A stretch of DNA of 64,000 nt from Paenibacillus lactis. Lineage in GTDB: Bacteria > Bacillota > Bacilli > Paenibacillales > Paenibacillaceae. This document shows positions 48,525-57,582 of this stretch, in pieces. The notes beneath the pieces are model-generated. The model saw only the letters and a list, made by a program, of their open reading frames with translations. It was not told the origin of the DNA and searched no databases. Position numbers and translations under genes: made by a program. Every line of letters begins with the position of its first letter. Within the stretch, counting starts at the first letter, position 1. The stretch is from the NCBI RefSeq assembly GCF_017873605.1, contig NZ_JAGGKI010000010.1, positions 124,001-188,000 of the forward strand. The letters are read 5' to 3'.

Positions 48525-49406
48525 TTATTCCGCACTCAACGCTTCCTTCGGTACTTCGATCTTGCTTACCTCATTATGCTTGGAATACGTGCTCTTCATC
48601 TTCATGTCGAGCGTCACTTTCTGACCTTCGGCTTCCATTTCCATCACCATGTCCAGATCGGTCGCGGTCGGCAAGTAGGTATCCTTCTGTATGCCGTACA
48701 CGATGTTGATGCTCTTGATGTCCATCTGCTCCATCATTGCAGCCGTTTGCGGGTCACCGCCTGCCTGATTCATCATGGACGTTGCGAGCTCTTTCAAATT
48801 ATCGCCGGAAACCTCCGCCGTCAAGACGTACTTGTCACCTTCATCGGCTACCTTCATATCCTTGGCGATCGACTTGAACTGCTCGATCTGCTGCTTAGGG
48901 CCGGCTGCGGCCATATCCAAGCTGCTGCGGATTTCCTGCTCCGATTCTTGAGGAATTTTCATCCATTGTCCATCCATCAACATATAGATGCCTTCCTCTG
49001 TAATATATTGCTTCATCTCGACTTTGCCTTCCGGCGATTCCATCGTCATGTTCTGCATCATTTCCATCGGCTCAAGCGTTACTTCCGAATCCAGCACCAT
49101 GTCGATGTTCTGCTCGGCATTCTCCGTGCCTTCCACAACGATATTTTGTTTAATATCGGCTTGCATGGCAAAGCTCTTCATGCTTTGGGAAGCTTCCACC
49201 GATTTTTCCAGAAGCTCGTCAGCCGTCGGTGCAGCTTCCTCCTTCGGCTCCTCTTTAGCGTCCTCAGCCGGCGGCGTTTCCGGCGTCGTCGCTTCCTGTC
49301 CGGCAGCCGGGGTTACCGGCTCTTCTTTAGCCTCTTTGTCATTGCCGCATGCAGCCAATCCCATAACCAAAATTGTTCCAAGTAGTACCGCTGTCCATTT
49401 CTTCAA
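48525..49406 (-). CDS. Secreted lipoprotein, DUF6612-like
   Basis: The product has 293 residues. Lipobox LAAC (Cys20), then a Glu/Pro/Ala-rich linker (21-62). The folded part (about 63-290) has TADELLEKSVEASQSMKSFA, MQADIKQNIVV, GIYMLMDGQWMKIPQ and YGIQKDTYLPTATDLDM, which resembles the LolA/LppX-like half-barrel seen in DUF6612 proteins. It is Met-rich (about 25 Met). Members are thought to sit on the outer face of the membrane; ligand unknown. The start at 49406 has AGGAGG upstream. Confidence 0.7.
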   Translation of the reverse strand: MKKWTAVLLGTILVMGLAACGNDKEAKEEPVTPAAGQEATTPETPPAEDAKEEPKEEAAPTADELLEKSVEASQSMKSFAMQADIKQNIVVEGTENAEQNIDMVLDSEVTLEPMEMMQNMTMESPEGKVEMKQYITEEGIYMLMDGQWMKIPQESEQEIRSSLDMAAAGPKQQIEQFKSIAKDMKVADEGDKYVLTAEVSGDNLKELATSMMNQAGGDPQTAAMMEQMDIKSINIVYGIQKDTYLPTATDLDMVMEMEAEGQKVTLDMKMKSTYSKHNEVSKIEVPKEALSAE

Positions 49407-49531
49407 AAGAATGTCCTCCTAAAATATGTATTCTCGCTTACTTACCCAAACCGAAACTTTGTGAAACGATGTTGCTAGATGTTTCTGAAAACTATACACT
49501 GATCCTACATCCCATCAAGGAGTGTACGCAG

Positions 49532-50089
49532 ATGGAAAACATTCTGGTCACCGGATATCGGGCCCATGAGCTCGGTATCTATAGCAACAAGCATCAAGGC
49601 ATCCCCTATATCCGCAAAGCGATAGCGAACCGGCTCATTCCGCTGCTTGAGGAAGGATTGCAATGGGTCATCACCCCCGGACAATACGGAGTCGACTTAT
49701 GGGCGATCGAGGCCGCCATCGAGCTGAAGACAACGTATCCCCAGCTGAGGTGCTCCATTCTTACCGCCTACTTGAATCCTGAGGAGCAGTGGAACGATGA
49801 CAAGAAGTCCTATTTCCAGCAGCTCATGAAGGGGGTCGACTTTTATGCCGCTGTCAGCAAGGAGCCCTATCGTGGCCCATGGCAATTCACGGCCAGGGAT
49901 GATCTCCTTCTTCGCAAAACCGACGGCATCCTCCTCGTTTATGATGAAGACGCAGGCGAAGCGAGCCCGAAATTCATAAAGGAACGCGCATTAAACAAGC
50001 AAGCGAAGGACGGATACCAGGTCCTCAGCATCGGATCGGAAGAAATACAATCGGTTGCCGATGAAGAGAGCATGAACCGGGACTTCTGA
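49532..50089 (+). CDS. ypsA: YpsA-family (DUF1273, SLOG fold) protein
   Basis: The product has 185 residues. The N-terminal NILVTGYRAHELGIYSNKHQ and WVITPGQYGVDLWAIEAAIE are hallmarks of YpsA. YRGPWQFTARDDLLLRKTDG and LLVYDEDAGEASPKFI complete the Rossmann-like SLOG fold. B. subtilis YpsA affects cell division and antibiotic sensitivity; its ligand is likely a nucleotide-derived signal. ATG 49532 has AAGGAG 9 nt upstream; the longer frame from 49373 is rejected. It ends near a long terminator. Confidence 0.9.
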   Translation: MENILVTGYRAHELGIYSNKHQGIPYIRKAIANRLIPLLEEGLQWVITPGQYGVDLWAIEAAIELKTTYPQLRCSILTAYLNPEEQWNDDKKSYFQQLMKGVDFYAAVSKEPYRGPWQFTARDDLLLRKTDGILLVYDEDAGEASPKFIKERALNKQAKDGYQVLSIGSEEIQSVADEESMNRDF

Positions 50090-50126
50090 TTCGCCGCTTG
50101 TGCCAAGGCGATGACCGTTATAAAAG

Positions 50127-50166
50127 AGCTCTTTTTTTCGTAATTTCGAAAAAGAGCTTTTTTTTA
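50127..50166. terminator. Bidirectional terminator of ypsA and ald
   Basis: AGCTCTTTTTTTCG and CGAAAAAGAGCT pair around TAATTT and are followed by eight T on the plus strand; A-rich sequence upstream gives T on the minus strand. It lies about 40 bp after ypsA and 26 bp after ald. Confidence 0.85.
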
Positions 50167-50191
50167 TATGTAAAACACATCTGCTGCAGCC

Positions 50192-51310
50192 TTAAGACAG
50201 CAAGTAATCGTCTATGCTGGTATAAGCATATCCGTGTGCAGCTGCGACCGCTTCATACGTTACTTTGCCGCCGATCACGTTAATGCCCTTGGCCAGCGCC
50301 TGATCCTGCCGGGCGGCGGATCGTATGCCTTTATTCGCGATCTTCAGTCCATACGGAGCCGTAACGTTTGTCAATGCCAGCGTCGAGGTGCGCGCTACGG
50401 CACCCGGCATGTTAGCAACGGCGTAATGGATGACGCCGTGCTTCTCGTAGGTCGGATGATCGTGGGTGGTAATCCGGTCAATCGTCTCGATAGAGCCGCC
50501 TTGGTCAATCGCCACATCCACGATGACGGATCCGGGGCTCATCTCCTTGACCATCTCCTCGGTAACGAGCCGAGGGGCTCGGGCACCCGGGATAAGGACG
50601 GCTCCAACGACGAGGTCTGCCGTTTTCACCGTTTCCGCAATATGATACGGGTCCGACATAATGGTTTTAACTCTCCCCTGGAATAAATCGTCCAGCTGAC
50701 GAAGTCGGACCGGATTGATATCCAGAATGCTGACATCCGCGCCAAGACCGAGGGCAACCCTGGCGGCATTCGTACCGACGATGCCTCCTCCGATGACAGC
50801 CACCTTGCCCGGAGCTACGCCGGGAACGCCGCTGAGCAGCACTCCTTTGCCGCCGTGCGCCTTCTCCAGGAAATGGGCGCCGATCTGAATGGACATTCTG
50901 CCGGCCACTTCGCTCATCGGCGTCAAGAGCGGCAAACTGCCATCCGGAAGCTGAATCGTCTCATATGCCACCGCGCATACCTTGCGGTCTACCAATGCTT
51001 TTGTCAGCTCCGGCTCGGGAGCCAAATGCAGGTAGGTGTAGAGAATCATATCTTCTTGGAAGTAATCGTATTCCTCCTGCAGGGGTTCCTTTACTTTGAC
51101 GACCATTTCGGCCTTCCATGCATCTGCGGCAGTTCCTACCACTTTCGCCCCTGCCGCGATGTAATCCTCGTCGGTGAAGCCGACGCCGAGACCGGCACCG
51201 GATTGCACCAGCACTTCGTGCCCGGCCTTTGTATAGCTGACGACAGTGCCCGGCGTCATGCCGACACGATGCTCATTATTTTTAATTTCCTTAGGAACCC
51301 CAATGATCAT
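50192..51310 (-). CDS. ald: Alanine dehydrogenase
   Basis: The 372-residue product is full length. N-terminal [20 protein letters not shown] carries the pyruvate-site Arg15 region; [15 protein letters not shown] holds the catalytic Lys and [12 protein letters not shown] the catalytic His. NAD-binding Rossmann motif [20 protein letters not shown] is at about 169-188. It interconverts L-alanine and pyruvate plus ammonia with NAD. AAGGAGG lies 7 nt before ATG 51310, so the longer frame from 51412 is rejected. It is preceded by a repeat-bearing intergenic region and is probably monocistronic. Confidence 0.96.
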   Translation of the reverse strand: MIIGVPKEIKNNEHRVGMTPGTVVSYTKAGHEVLVQSGAGLGVGFTDEDYIAAGAKVVGTAADAWKAEMVVKVKEPLQEEYDYFQEDMILYTYLHLAPEPELTKALVDRKVCAVAYETIQLPDGSLPLLTPMSEVAGRMSIQIGAHFLEKAHGGKGVLLSGVPGVAPGKVAVIGGGIVGTNAARVALGLGADVSILDINPVRLRQLDDLFQGRVKTIMSDPYHIAETVKTADLVVGAVLIPGARAPRLVTEEMVKEMSPGSVIVDVAIDQGGSIETIDRITTHDHPTYEKHGVIHYAVANMPGAVARTSTLALTNVTAPYGLKIANKGIRSAARQDQALAKGINVIGGKVTYEAVAAAHGYAYTSIDDYLLS

Positions 51311-51461
51311 CCTATGGCCTCCTTCTTCATTAAAACTTGACTCTCCACTTGCATGCATTGTAAACCATTTCCATTGTGCACGCTTACCTGTTTTAAAGTC
51401 AAGTTTATCCATTCATAATTTTGAAAGAGAAGATGTTTGCAACGGGACGCTACGTGTTCGC

Positions 51462-51635
51462 GTTTGTATGATTTTTCGTATAAATGCATGAGGGTTGACG
51501 CTTTCGCAATGGCTTTTGCACGACTTTTTGTACAAAATTTCTGAGGGCATGGATTTAGCAGTCTCATTTTTTGAAATATTCGTCAAATTTGTGAAATGGG
51601 GCCTTTGCTCCCCTTTAGTACAACTTTTCGCAAGA
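51462..51635. repeat. Degenerate repeats upstream of ald
   Basis: Three related 22-bp words occur: GTTTGTATGATTTTTCGTAT.. (51462), TTTTGCACGACTTTTTGTAC.. (51514) and TTTAGTACAACTTTTCGCAA.. (51614). The middle one contains the palindrome TTTTGTACAAAA. Spacings are 52 and 100 bp, suggesting a roughly 50-bp period with a decayed copy near 51564. The rest of the 580-bp gap 51311-51890 holds no gene. Confidence 0.45.
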
Positions 51636-51664
51636 TACGCGCTTTTGCTTGGGCAAGTGCGGCC

Positions 51665-51702
51665 AAAAAAGACCTCCGGCCGCATAAAACGGCCGGAGGT
51701 CT
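51665..51702 (-). terminator. Rho-independent terminator
   Basis: AGACCTCCGGCCG and CGGCCGGAGGTCT form a perfect 13-bp stem with a 7-nt loop. Six T follow on the minus strand. It is 189 bp beyond the GH4 gene and most likely ends that transcript, shielding ald. Confidence 0.85.
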
Positions 51703-51835
51703 ACCATTGCGGCGATCTCGAGCACCCTTGATCCATGATTCATGATTAATGCTGCTTAGATTCAATGATTCATCGACTTTTATGGCTTTCATTACATCGA
51801 TCGCTTCCATTGACTCATTGCTTCCAACGATTCCA

Positions 51836-51871
51836 TTAACTCCGTTAACTCTATTAACTCCATTAACTCAT
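51836..51871. repeat. 9-bp tandem repeat, four copies
   Basis: TTAACTCCG, TTAACTCTA, TTAACTCCA and TTAACTCAT lie end to end. They are part of a longer CCATT/ACTCC-rich, low-complexity tract (about 51800-51890) directly after the GH4 gene. Confidence 0.85.
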
Positions 51872-51890
51872 GGACTCCATTTTCTTCCAT

Positions 51891-53405
51891 TCACTCCAGA
51901 CCGGGCGATATTTTCTCGCGGTCTTTCCCCTTGTCGGATTCACCCGCATTCCGATTAGCCTGATCCCGGTCCTGACGCATCTCCTCGATCGTCTTCACCT
52001 TCAGCCGGGCGGCGCCTTCATAGCTTCGGGTCGGAAGAAGGCTGCCAGCGGCCAGCCGCTGCTTCGCTTCGGCTATGGCGTCCTTGTATTGGGGCAGCCA
52101 AGCTTCCCCGGCTACAAGCATCTCGTCAACCAGCTGCCAGATTTCCTTCGGATTGCACACCGCCCCGACGAGCGGATCCATCATGAATGCTTGCCGAAGC
52201 AGCTGATCGTCGCCATGTACGGCCGCTTCCACCGCTAACCGCTGTACCGAAATGCTCGCATTGCATACGGCTGCGGGACCAAGCGGCAGCTCTCCTACGA
52301 GCGGCATGGAGATCCCGTTCCGGTCGACATATCCCGGCGCTTCGATGACGGCATCGTCCGGCAGATTAGAGATAACTCCCTGGTTGACGACGTTGAAATG
52401 CCCTCGATAGACCCGCCCGGTCTCCAAGCCTTCAATGATATAGGAGCCGTGCTCTTCCCCACGGTTCTCTTGGGTGTAGCTGACAGCCGGATCCTTCATC
52501 CAGTTCGGGAAATCCGTCTCGAACCAATTCCTTCCCTCCGTGCAGACACGAAGATAGCCGCCGGTTTCTCCGTTGATCCAGCTGCCCAGGTCGATCCAAT
52601 CCGGGATCTCCTCCGGACGCTTGCGGTACCACGGCACGTATTCGCTCAAATGGCCGTTGGACTCCGTGCTGTAATAGCCGAAGCGCCGAAGCATATCGAT
52701 CCGGACCTTCTCGGTACGGCTGTATTCCGGATGGCGCTCGAACGCCTCCAGCAGCCCCTCGGTCAAATCCCTTCCCTGATGCGATGCTTTTATATACCAA
52801 GTCTGATGATTGATGCCCGCGCAGACAATGTCCACGTCCTTCTTGTCCAGCCCGTAGACCTCGGCAATCTGATGATGGCCGTGTTGAACCCCGTGACACA
52901 AGCCGATCGTGCGAACGCCGCCGTACTTATTGCAAGCCCATGTCAGCATCGCCATCGGGTTGGAATAGTTGAGAAGCAGCACATCCGGCAGGCAAACCTC
53001 CCGAATATCCTTGCATATGCGAAGCATTTCGGGGATTCCGCGCTGACCGTACATAATGCCGCCCGCGCATAGCGTATCGCCTACGCACTGATCAATGCCA
53101 TATTTAAGCGGTATATCCACATCCGTCTGAAAAGCTTCAAGCCCTCCAACGCGAATCGTGCAAAATACGTACTTGGCACCCGCCAGCGCTTCTCGACGGT
53201 CCGTCGTCGATTGGATGGTGATCGGCAATCCGTTCTCGTTGATGTCCCTCTGGCAGAGTTCGGTGACCATCGAGAGATTGCGCTCGCTGATATCCGTGAA
53301 GGCAATCTGAATATTCCGGAATTCCGGTACAATCAAGAGATCCCGCAGCAGTCCGCGGGTAAACCCTATGCTTCCAGCTCCGATAAACGTTACCTTAAAC
53401 GACAT
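51891..53405 (-). CDS. Glycoside hydrolase family 4 (alpha-galactosidase/alpha-glucosidase)
   Basis: The product has 504 residues. NAD-binding motif KVTFIGAGSIGFTRGLL is at the N-terminus. The metal site is C170-H171 in GLCHGVQHG and H200 in CAGINHQTW; NYSNPMAM (146-153) contacts substrate. The CHGV form is typical of the MelA-type (alpha-galactosidase) branch. GH4 enzymes use NAD, Mn(II) and an oxidation-elimination mechanism in the cytosol. The charged C-terminal tail (about 470-504, KTIEEMRQDRDQANRNAGES) is an extension. It is a likely target of the AraC-type regulator encoded next to it. A weak cre-like TTGATAACGCTTACC lies upstream (53462-53476). Confidence 0.92.
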   Translation of the reverse strand: MSFKVTFIGAGSIGFTRGLLRDLLIVPEFRNIQIAFTDISERNLSMVTELCQRDINENGLPITIQSTTDRREALAGAKYVFCTIRVGGLEAFQTDVDIPLKYGIDQCVGDTLCAGGIMYGQRGIPEMLRICKDIREVCLPDVLLLNYSNPMAMLTWACNKYGGVRTIGLCHGVQHGHHQIAEVYGLDKKDVDIVCAGINHQTWYIKASHQGRDLTEGLLEAFERHPEYSRTEKVRIDMLRRFGYYSTESNGHLSEYVPWYRKRPEEIPDWIDLGSWINGETGGYLRVCTEGRNWFETDFPNWMKDPAVSYTQENRGEEHGSYIIEGLETGRVYRGHFNVVNQGVISNLPDDAVIEAPGYVDRNGISMPLVGELPLGPAAVCNASISVQRLAVEAAVHGDDQLLRQAFMMDPLVGAVCNPKEIWQLVDEMLVAGEAWLPQYKDAIAEAKQRLAAGSLLPTRSYEGAARLKVKTIEEMRQDRDQANRNAGESDKGKDREKISPGLE

Positions 53406-53523
53406 TCGTTCTTCACTCCCAGCTTCAATATCGGTTGAAGCTATTGTAGCAACGAACCCGCGGTAAGCGTTATCAATATCATGACTTCTTTGCTTTCATC
53501 CGAGTCAAATATTCTAACCTGCT

Positions 53524-54435
53524 CTAGGAGTGATTGCTGATCTCGTCCTGTTTCCAGGAATTCCGGTCCTTCGAATGCCGGTATTCCACCGGCGTGCTCC
53601 CCGTATATTTCTTAAACAGCAGGTGGAAATACTGCCTGCTGGAAACGCCGACGTAATCGGAAATTTCATGGATGGGGATATCGGTCTGTTCCAGCAGCAG
53701 CTTGGCTTTTTCCATGCGGATCATCGTCAAATAATCCGTGATTGTTCTCCCGGTCCCCTTCTTGAACACGCGGTGAAGGTACCCCGGGTGCAGATTGACT
53801 TCAGCCGCAACATCCTTCACCTGGATGTTCCGGTCATAATTATGATGCAGAAAATCAACGCACCGTTTGATATAGAATTCGCTGGAAGGAACGTCGCTGC
53901 TCTCACGCTCCTTATACAGCCGGGCAACACACACAAGCAGCTGGATAAACATCAGATGCGTCATGAGCGTTCCTTCCGTTCCCCGCTGGTCAAGCTCCAG
54001 CACCAGGCTCTTCAGCACCGGATATACCTCTTCCCGATCAGCTAACACCACAAAAGGAGAGGTCTGTCCGATCAAGGAGTACACCGCCGCTTCCTCATCT
54101 GCGATATGGCGCAAGGAGGGTGAACTGCTCTCACGTTCCGCAAAACCGAATTCCACGTTAAGCATGCGGCATGAAGCCGCCTTGTCTACGATCAGCCGGT
54201 GGGGAACCTTGGCATCCAAAATAATGAACTCCCCTTTTCTCAGCTTGATCCCCTTCTCCTCATTTCCGTCCTTCACTTCGATGCGGCAGGTCCCTGAAAT
54301 CATGTACATAATTTCCGTTGAATCATGGTGATGAAACGGCATCGTATAATCCGTCCACTGCTTATAGTAATACGCATAAAACCGGGGAATAAAATTGCCG
54401 CTCAACAACTGCCGCTGAAACAGGCTGCCAAACAT
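53524..54435 (-). CDS. AraC-family transcriptional regulator with cupin sensor domain
   Basis: The product has 303 residues. An N-terminal cupin (about 25-100: FHHHDSTEIMYMISGTCRIE, then LRKGEFIILDAKVPHRL) is followed by a C-terminal AraC domain (NIQVKDVAAEVNLHPGYLHR and IPIHEISDYVGVSSRQYFHL, ending TPVEYR). ATG 54435 has GGAGG 8 nt upstream; TTG 54465 opens a longer frame but lies before that site. It is upstream of the GH4 gene on the same strand and probably controls it in response to a sugar. Confidence 0.9.
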   Translation of the reverse strand: MFGSLFQRQLLSGNFIPRFYAYYYKQWTDYTMPFHHHDSTEIMYMISGTCRIEVKDGNEEKGIKLRKGEFIILDAKVPHRLIVDKAASCRMLNVEFGFAERESSSPSLRHIADEEAAVYSLIGQTSPFVVLADREEVYPVLKSLVLELDQRGTEGTLMTHLMFIQLLVCVARLYKERESSDVPSSEFYIKRCVDFLHHNYDRNIQVKDVAAEVNLHPGYLHRVFKKGTGRTITDYLTMIRMEKAKLLLEQTDIPIHEISDYVGVSSRQYFHLLFKKYTGSTPVEYRHSKDRNSWKQDEISNHS

Positions 54436-54462
54436 GCCGCTGTCCTCCAATCTCTTCCAAAG

Positions 54463-54492
54463 CAAAAAAGCCTGGCCTTAGGGCCAAGCTTA
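54463..54492 (-). terminator. Rho-independent terminator of the chemoreceptor gene
   Basis: GCTTGGCC pairs with GGCCAGGC (one G-U pair) around CTAA on the minus strand and is followed by six T. It begins 24 bp after the chemoreceptor stop codon and overlaps the upstream part of the AraC gene region. Confidence 0.75.
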
Positions 54493-54515
54493 TCACCATT
54501 TTCAAGGACTTGCCA

Positions 54516-56513
54516 TCAGATTTTAAACGCCGAAACGGTATGGTTCAGCTCATCGGCCAGCTCGGCGAGAGATTGCGCGGTAGCCGCAGTCTCTTCGCTC
54601 GTCGCAGCGGTTTCCTGCGTTGAGGACGAGATGTTCTCAATCGCGGACCCCACGGATACGGCCTGAGCCGCCTGCTCCTCACTCGCGGCAGCGATATCCA
54701 TCACCTTCGCGGCAGACTCGTTCACCATGCTGACGATGCGCTCAAAGGCTTCACCGGCCTGCTCGGTGGACCTGACTCCTTCGTGCACCGCCTCCGCGCT
54801 GTCGGTTGTATTTTGCTGCATGCCCTTTATAATGTCGGCGATCTGCTTCGTCGCTTCTCCGCTTCGGACGGCCAGCTGGCGCACTTCATGAGCCACGACC
54901 GCGAAGCCTCTGCCGTGATCTCCGGCACGTGCGGCTTCAATCGCCGCGTTCAGCGCAAGCAGATTCGTCTGTCTCGCAATGTCATCGATCACCAGCGTAA
55001 TCTCACCGATCCGCTGCGAATCCTGCTCCAATCTCGCCATATGCTCGCGAACGCGATTCATCCCTTCAACCGATTGGTGGACCACCGCTCCGCCTTCGGA
55101 CGCCACCTCGGCTGTCTGATTGACGAGCTCGGATGCCGACGAAGCGCTGCTTGCCACCGATGTAATGGCCGTCGACCATTCCTGGAACAGCTCGCTCATC
55201 GTCTGTACGGACTCGGCTTGCGTGCTGCTGCCGACCGCCAGCTCCTCCGCCCCTGCCGATAGCTGCTGGGAAGCCTCCGCAACCGAGAGGGCATTGCTGT
55301 TCACGCGCCCGATCATCGTCCGCATGCTCTCGCCCAGCTGCTTAAATACCCGGGACAGCGTTCCGATCTCATCGGCCTTGGCCAAATAGGCTTCCGGGAT
55401 TTCTTGCGTAAAGTCTCCGCGCGACATGGATTCGCCGATCGCAACCGCTTGACCAAGCGGCTTCACGATGGATCGGGTCAGAAGCGTAACGACAATCGCC
55501 ATTTCAAGCAGCGTCACAACGCCAGCGATGATAATCAACTGCAGCAGCCTGTCCGATTGGGCCGTAATCTCATCGGTCGGAACAATGATTGCGACTGACC
55601 ACGGCGTCTCCGTATGCCCTGTCCGGACCGGGGTGTAGAGCTTGAACAGCTCATCATCCTGTTCGGAATATACCTCGCCCTTTGCAATGGCACTCAAAAT
55701 ATCGCCGGCCGTCTCGCCCGGATAGGCATCTTCAAGCCGCTGTCCCATCCTTCCATCCTCCGGAGAGGTCACGATCACCCCGGTATTGGAGTAGATATGG
55801 GCATACCCGGTTTCGAACAATTTGAATTGCTCCATCACCGTTTGCAGCGCCTCCAGCGAAACATCCACGCCAACGACCCCGATCGTCTTTCCGTTCTCGA
55901 TAATCGGCACGACAAGCGACGTCATCATCATCTCTTCACCGCCGACTTTGAAGAGGTAAGGATCCATAATAACCTCTTTGCCGCTGTTCTTCGCAAGCAG
56001 GTAAAAGTCTCCTTCACCTTCCGCAGTATAATCATCCGTAATCGGCGTGTGCTCTAGACCGGATTTCGTTCTGGCCCAATAAGAGATCATCCGTCCGGAA
56101 GCATCGCTCCCCAGCTTGTTCCGGAATTCCGCATCCCGGCTGTCGAAGGCATTCGGCTCCCAAATGGTCCAGATTCCTTCCCAGGACGGATTGCCCTCCA
56201 AATTCATCCGCAGCATTTCGCTTACCACCTCACGATTAGCCGCGCCGGTCTGTTTCATACCGATAAAGCTGGCGGACAAGGTTCTTGCGCTGTTCATCAC
56301 ATCGTCAAGCTCCCGCTGAACAAGGGCGCCGATCTTCTCGCTGTGCGTAAATGCCAGTGTTCTGGCGGAATCCAGCGCTTCGTCTTTCGTCGTAAAGCTG
56401 ATATATGTAATCATTCCTCCCAGCAAAATCGTAATTGACCCTAGAATGACCCACATCATTCGCGTCCGAAGCTTCATTGCAAATAATGATTTCAACCTCT
56501 CCCGTAATCCCAT
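54516..56513 (-). CDS. Methyl-accepting chemotaxis protein with dCache sensor
   Basis: The product has 665 residues. TM1 (about 15-37), a dCache-type ligand domain (about 45-315, with [19 protein letters not shown] and [19 protein letters not shown]), TM2 (about 325-348), HAMP ([20 protein letters not shown]) and a full cytoplasmic signalling domain. The conserved hairpin tip [20 protein letters not shown] and [19 protein letters not shown] are present. It should bias flagellar rotation through CheW/CheA. The start is ATG 56513, sharing one base with the upstream 41-aa gene's stop, so it is translationally coupled to it. Amino acids are common dCache ligands, but this is not proven here. Confidence 0.95.
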   Translation of the reverse strand: MGLRERLKSLFAMKLRTRMMWVILGSITILLGGMITYISFTTKDEALDSARTLAFTHSEKIGALVQRELDDVMNSARTLSASFIGMKQTGAANREVVSEMLRMNLEGNPSWEGIWTIWEPNAFDSRDAEFRNKLGSDASGRMISYWARTKSGLEHTPITDDYTAEGEGDFYLLAKNSGKEVIMDPYLFKVGGEEMMMTSLVVPIIENGKTIGVVGVDVSLEALQTVMEQFKLFETGYAHIYSNTGVIVTSPEDGRMGQRLEDAYPGETAGDILSAIAKGEVYSEQDDELFKLYTPVRTGHTETPWSVAIIVPTDEITAQSDRLLQLIIIAGVVTLLEMAIVVTLLTRSIVKPLGQAVAIGESMSRGDFTQEIPEAYLAKADEIGTLSRVFKQLGESMRTMIGRVNSNALSVAEASQQLSAGAEELAVGSSTQAESVQTMSELFQEWSTAITSVASSASSASELVNQTAEVASEGGAVVHQSVEGMNRVREHMARLEQDSQRIGEITLVIDDIARQTNLLALNAAIEAARAGDHGRGFAVVAHEVRQLAVRSGEATKQIADIIKGMQQNTTDSAEAVHEGVRSTEQAGEAFERIVSMVNESAAKVMDIAAASEEQAAQAVSVGSAIENISSSTQETAATSEETAATAQSLAELADELNHTVSAFKI

Positions 56514-56638
56514 CAATCGTTCCCCCCGCCTCTTCTGGTTGCAGCCTTCATGATTTCCTCTTCTAGCTGAGCTAGGATGACATCAATCTCCTCGGGCGAC
56601 AAGAGATCGTCCGCAGTAAATTCTAGGTCTTTTGTCAT
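56513..56638 (-). CDS. 41-aa acidic protein translationally coupled to the chemoreceptor
   Basis: ATG 56638 has GGGAG 8 nt upstream. The peptide is [20 protein letters not shown], then [20 protein letters not shown], then D. It forms one or two acidic helices and ends in a Gly-rich tail. The stop shares a base with the chemoreceptor start (TGATG). It has no signal peptide. It could be a small adaptor, a leader whose translation drives the receptor, or a small unmodified peptide. No family is recognised. Confidence 0.55.
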   Translation of the reverse strand: MTKDLEFTADDLLSPEEIDVILAQLEEEIMKAATRRGGGND

Positions 56639-56708
56639 ACCACAAGCTCCCACCCTTCCTACGTTAAGACTATATTCATCTAGTAACTTAAGCATATACA
56701 CTCGCTTA

Positions 56709-56744
56709 CGGTTCGTAACCGAAATTTTATTGCGTGATCACGCA
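56709..56744. promoter_or_regulatory. Paired palindromes upstream of the 41-aa/chemoreceptor operon
   Basis: ACGGTTCGTAACCG (56709-56722) and the perfect palindrome TGCGTGATCACGCA (56731-56744) lie 70-106 bp before the 41-aa gene start. Eight T follow on the plus strand, but no plus-strand gene ends here, so operators are more likely than a terminator. Confidence 0.4.
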
Positions 56745-56876
56745 TTTTTTTTGCGGGGTACCTAACCACAATGCTGCTGCTTTATCGTAACTTGCCTTGG
56801 TATGAGCCTGTAGAGCCCAGTCAGGGAGAAACGAAGAGCGATTAGAATGAAGCCATGCGATTCTTCTCCACCATTA

Positions 56877-57539
56877 TTATTGCATTTGCACAAAATCGGT
56901 ATCGGACAGGATTCCGAGCTGTTTCGCCTTGATGGCAGCCTCGATTCGGGATTTGACACTCAGCTTCTGGAACAGGCTCGTTAGACAGTACTCAAGCGAA
57001 CGCTGGCTCATCATGATCGTTCCCGCAATTTCTTTATTGCTCTTCCCCCGCGCTATTTCCTTTAGAATGTCGTATTCCTTGTTCGTGATCGACTGGGCTT
57101 GGTTGCCCGGGGCGCGTTCCAGCATGGTACCCGTTGTCCGGCGAAGCTGCTTCACCAGCCCGAGCGGAAGAACGACCTCCCCCCGAAGGGCGCACCGGAC
57201 TGCCGTGACAAGCTGCTCCTTTCCCGCCGTCTTCAGTACAAAGCCTGACAACCCGGCATCCATGATCAGATTGAAGTGATAGCTCACTTCAAAGCCGGTA
57301 TAGATAAGCATGATCGCATCCGGCATCAGCCCAAGAATCTTCTTCGCCAAATCAATGCCGTTCATGCCCGGCATATGCATATCGATCAGCATCACATCGA
57401 AATGCCGCGATGTAACGAGCTGGAGCGCCTGCTCCGGCGTGTATGCAAGCATGACTCTCATATCCTCCTCCTGTTCAAGCAGCATCTTCGTTCCCTCCAT
57501 TACGGAGGGATGGTCGTCCACCAATAAAATTTCAATCAT
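56877..57539 (-). CDS. NarL/LuxR-family response regulator
   Basis: The product has 220 residues. The receiver has DDHPSVMEG, phospho-acceptor Asp53 in LIDMHMPGMNG and Lys in FVLKTAGKEQ. The C-terminal LuxR HTH reads SITNKEYDILKEIARGKSNK and TIMMSQRSLEYCLTSLFQKL. The recognition helix is unusual (QRSLEYCL instead of a typical TVKNHI). It follows the PAS-rich kinase gene by 43 bp and is its natural partner. The family includes ComA and DegU; the target genes are unknown. Confidence 0.9.
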   Translation of the reverse strand: MIEILLVDDHPSVMEGTKMLLEQEEDMRVMLAYTPEQALQLVTSRHFDVMLIDMHMPGMNGIDLAKKILGLMPDAIMLIYTGFEVSYHFNLIMDAGLSGFVLKTAGKEQLVTAVRCALRGEVVLPLGLVKQLRRTTGTMLERAPGNQAQSITNKEYDILKEIARGKSNKEIAGTIMMSQRSLEYCLTSLFQKLSVKSRIEAAIKAKQLGILSDTDFVQMQ

Positions 57540-57582
57540 CCCTTAACCCCCTCGATCTACAGCCTGCATCCCAGGTCCAGGC

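Noticed and set aside
56731-56752. Terminator formed by TGCGTGATCACGCA and eight T
   Set aside because: The stem has no loop and no plus-strand gene ends nearby; more likely an operator next to a T-rich tract.
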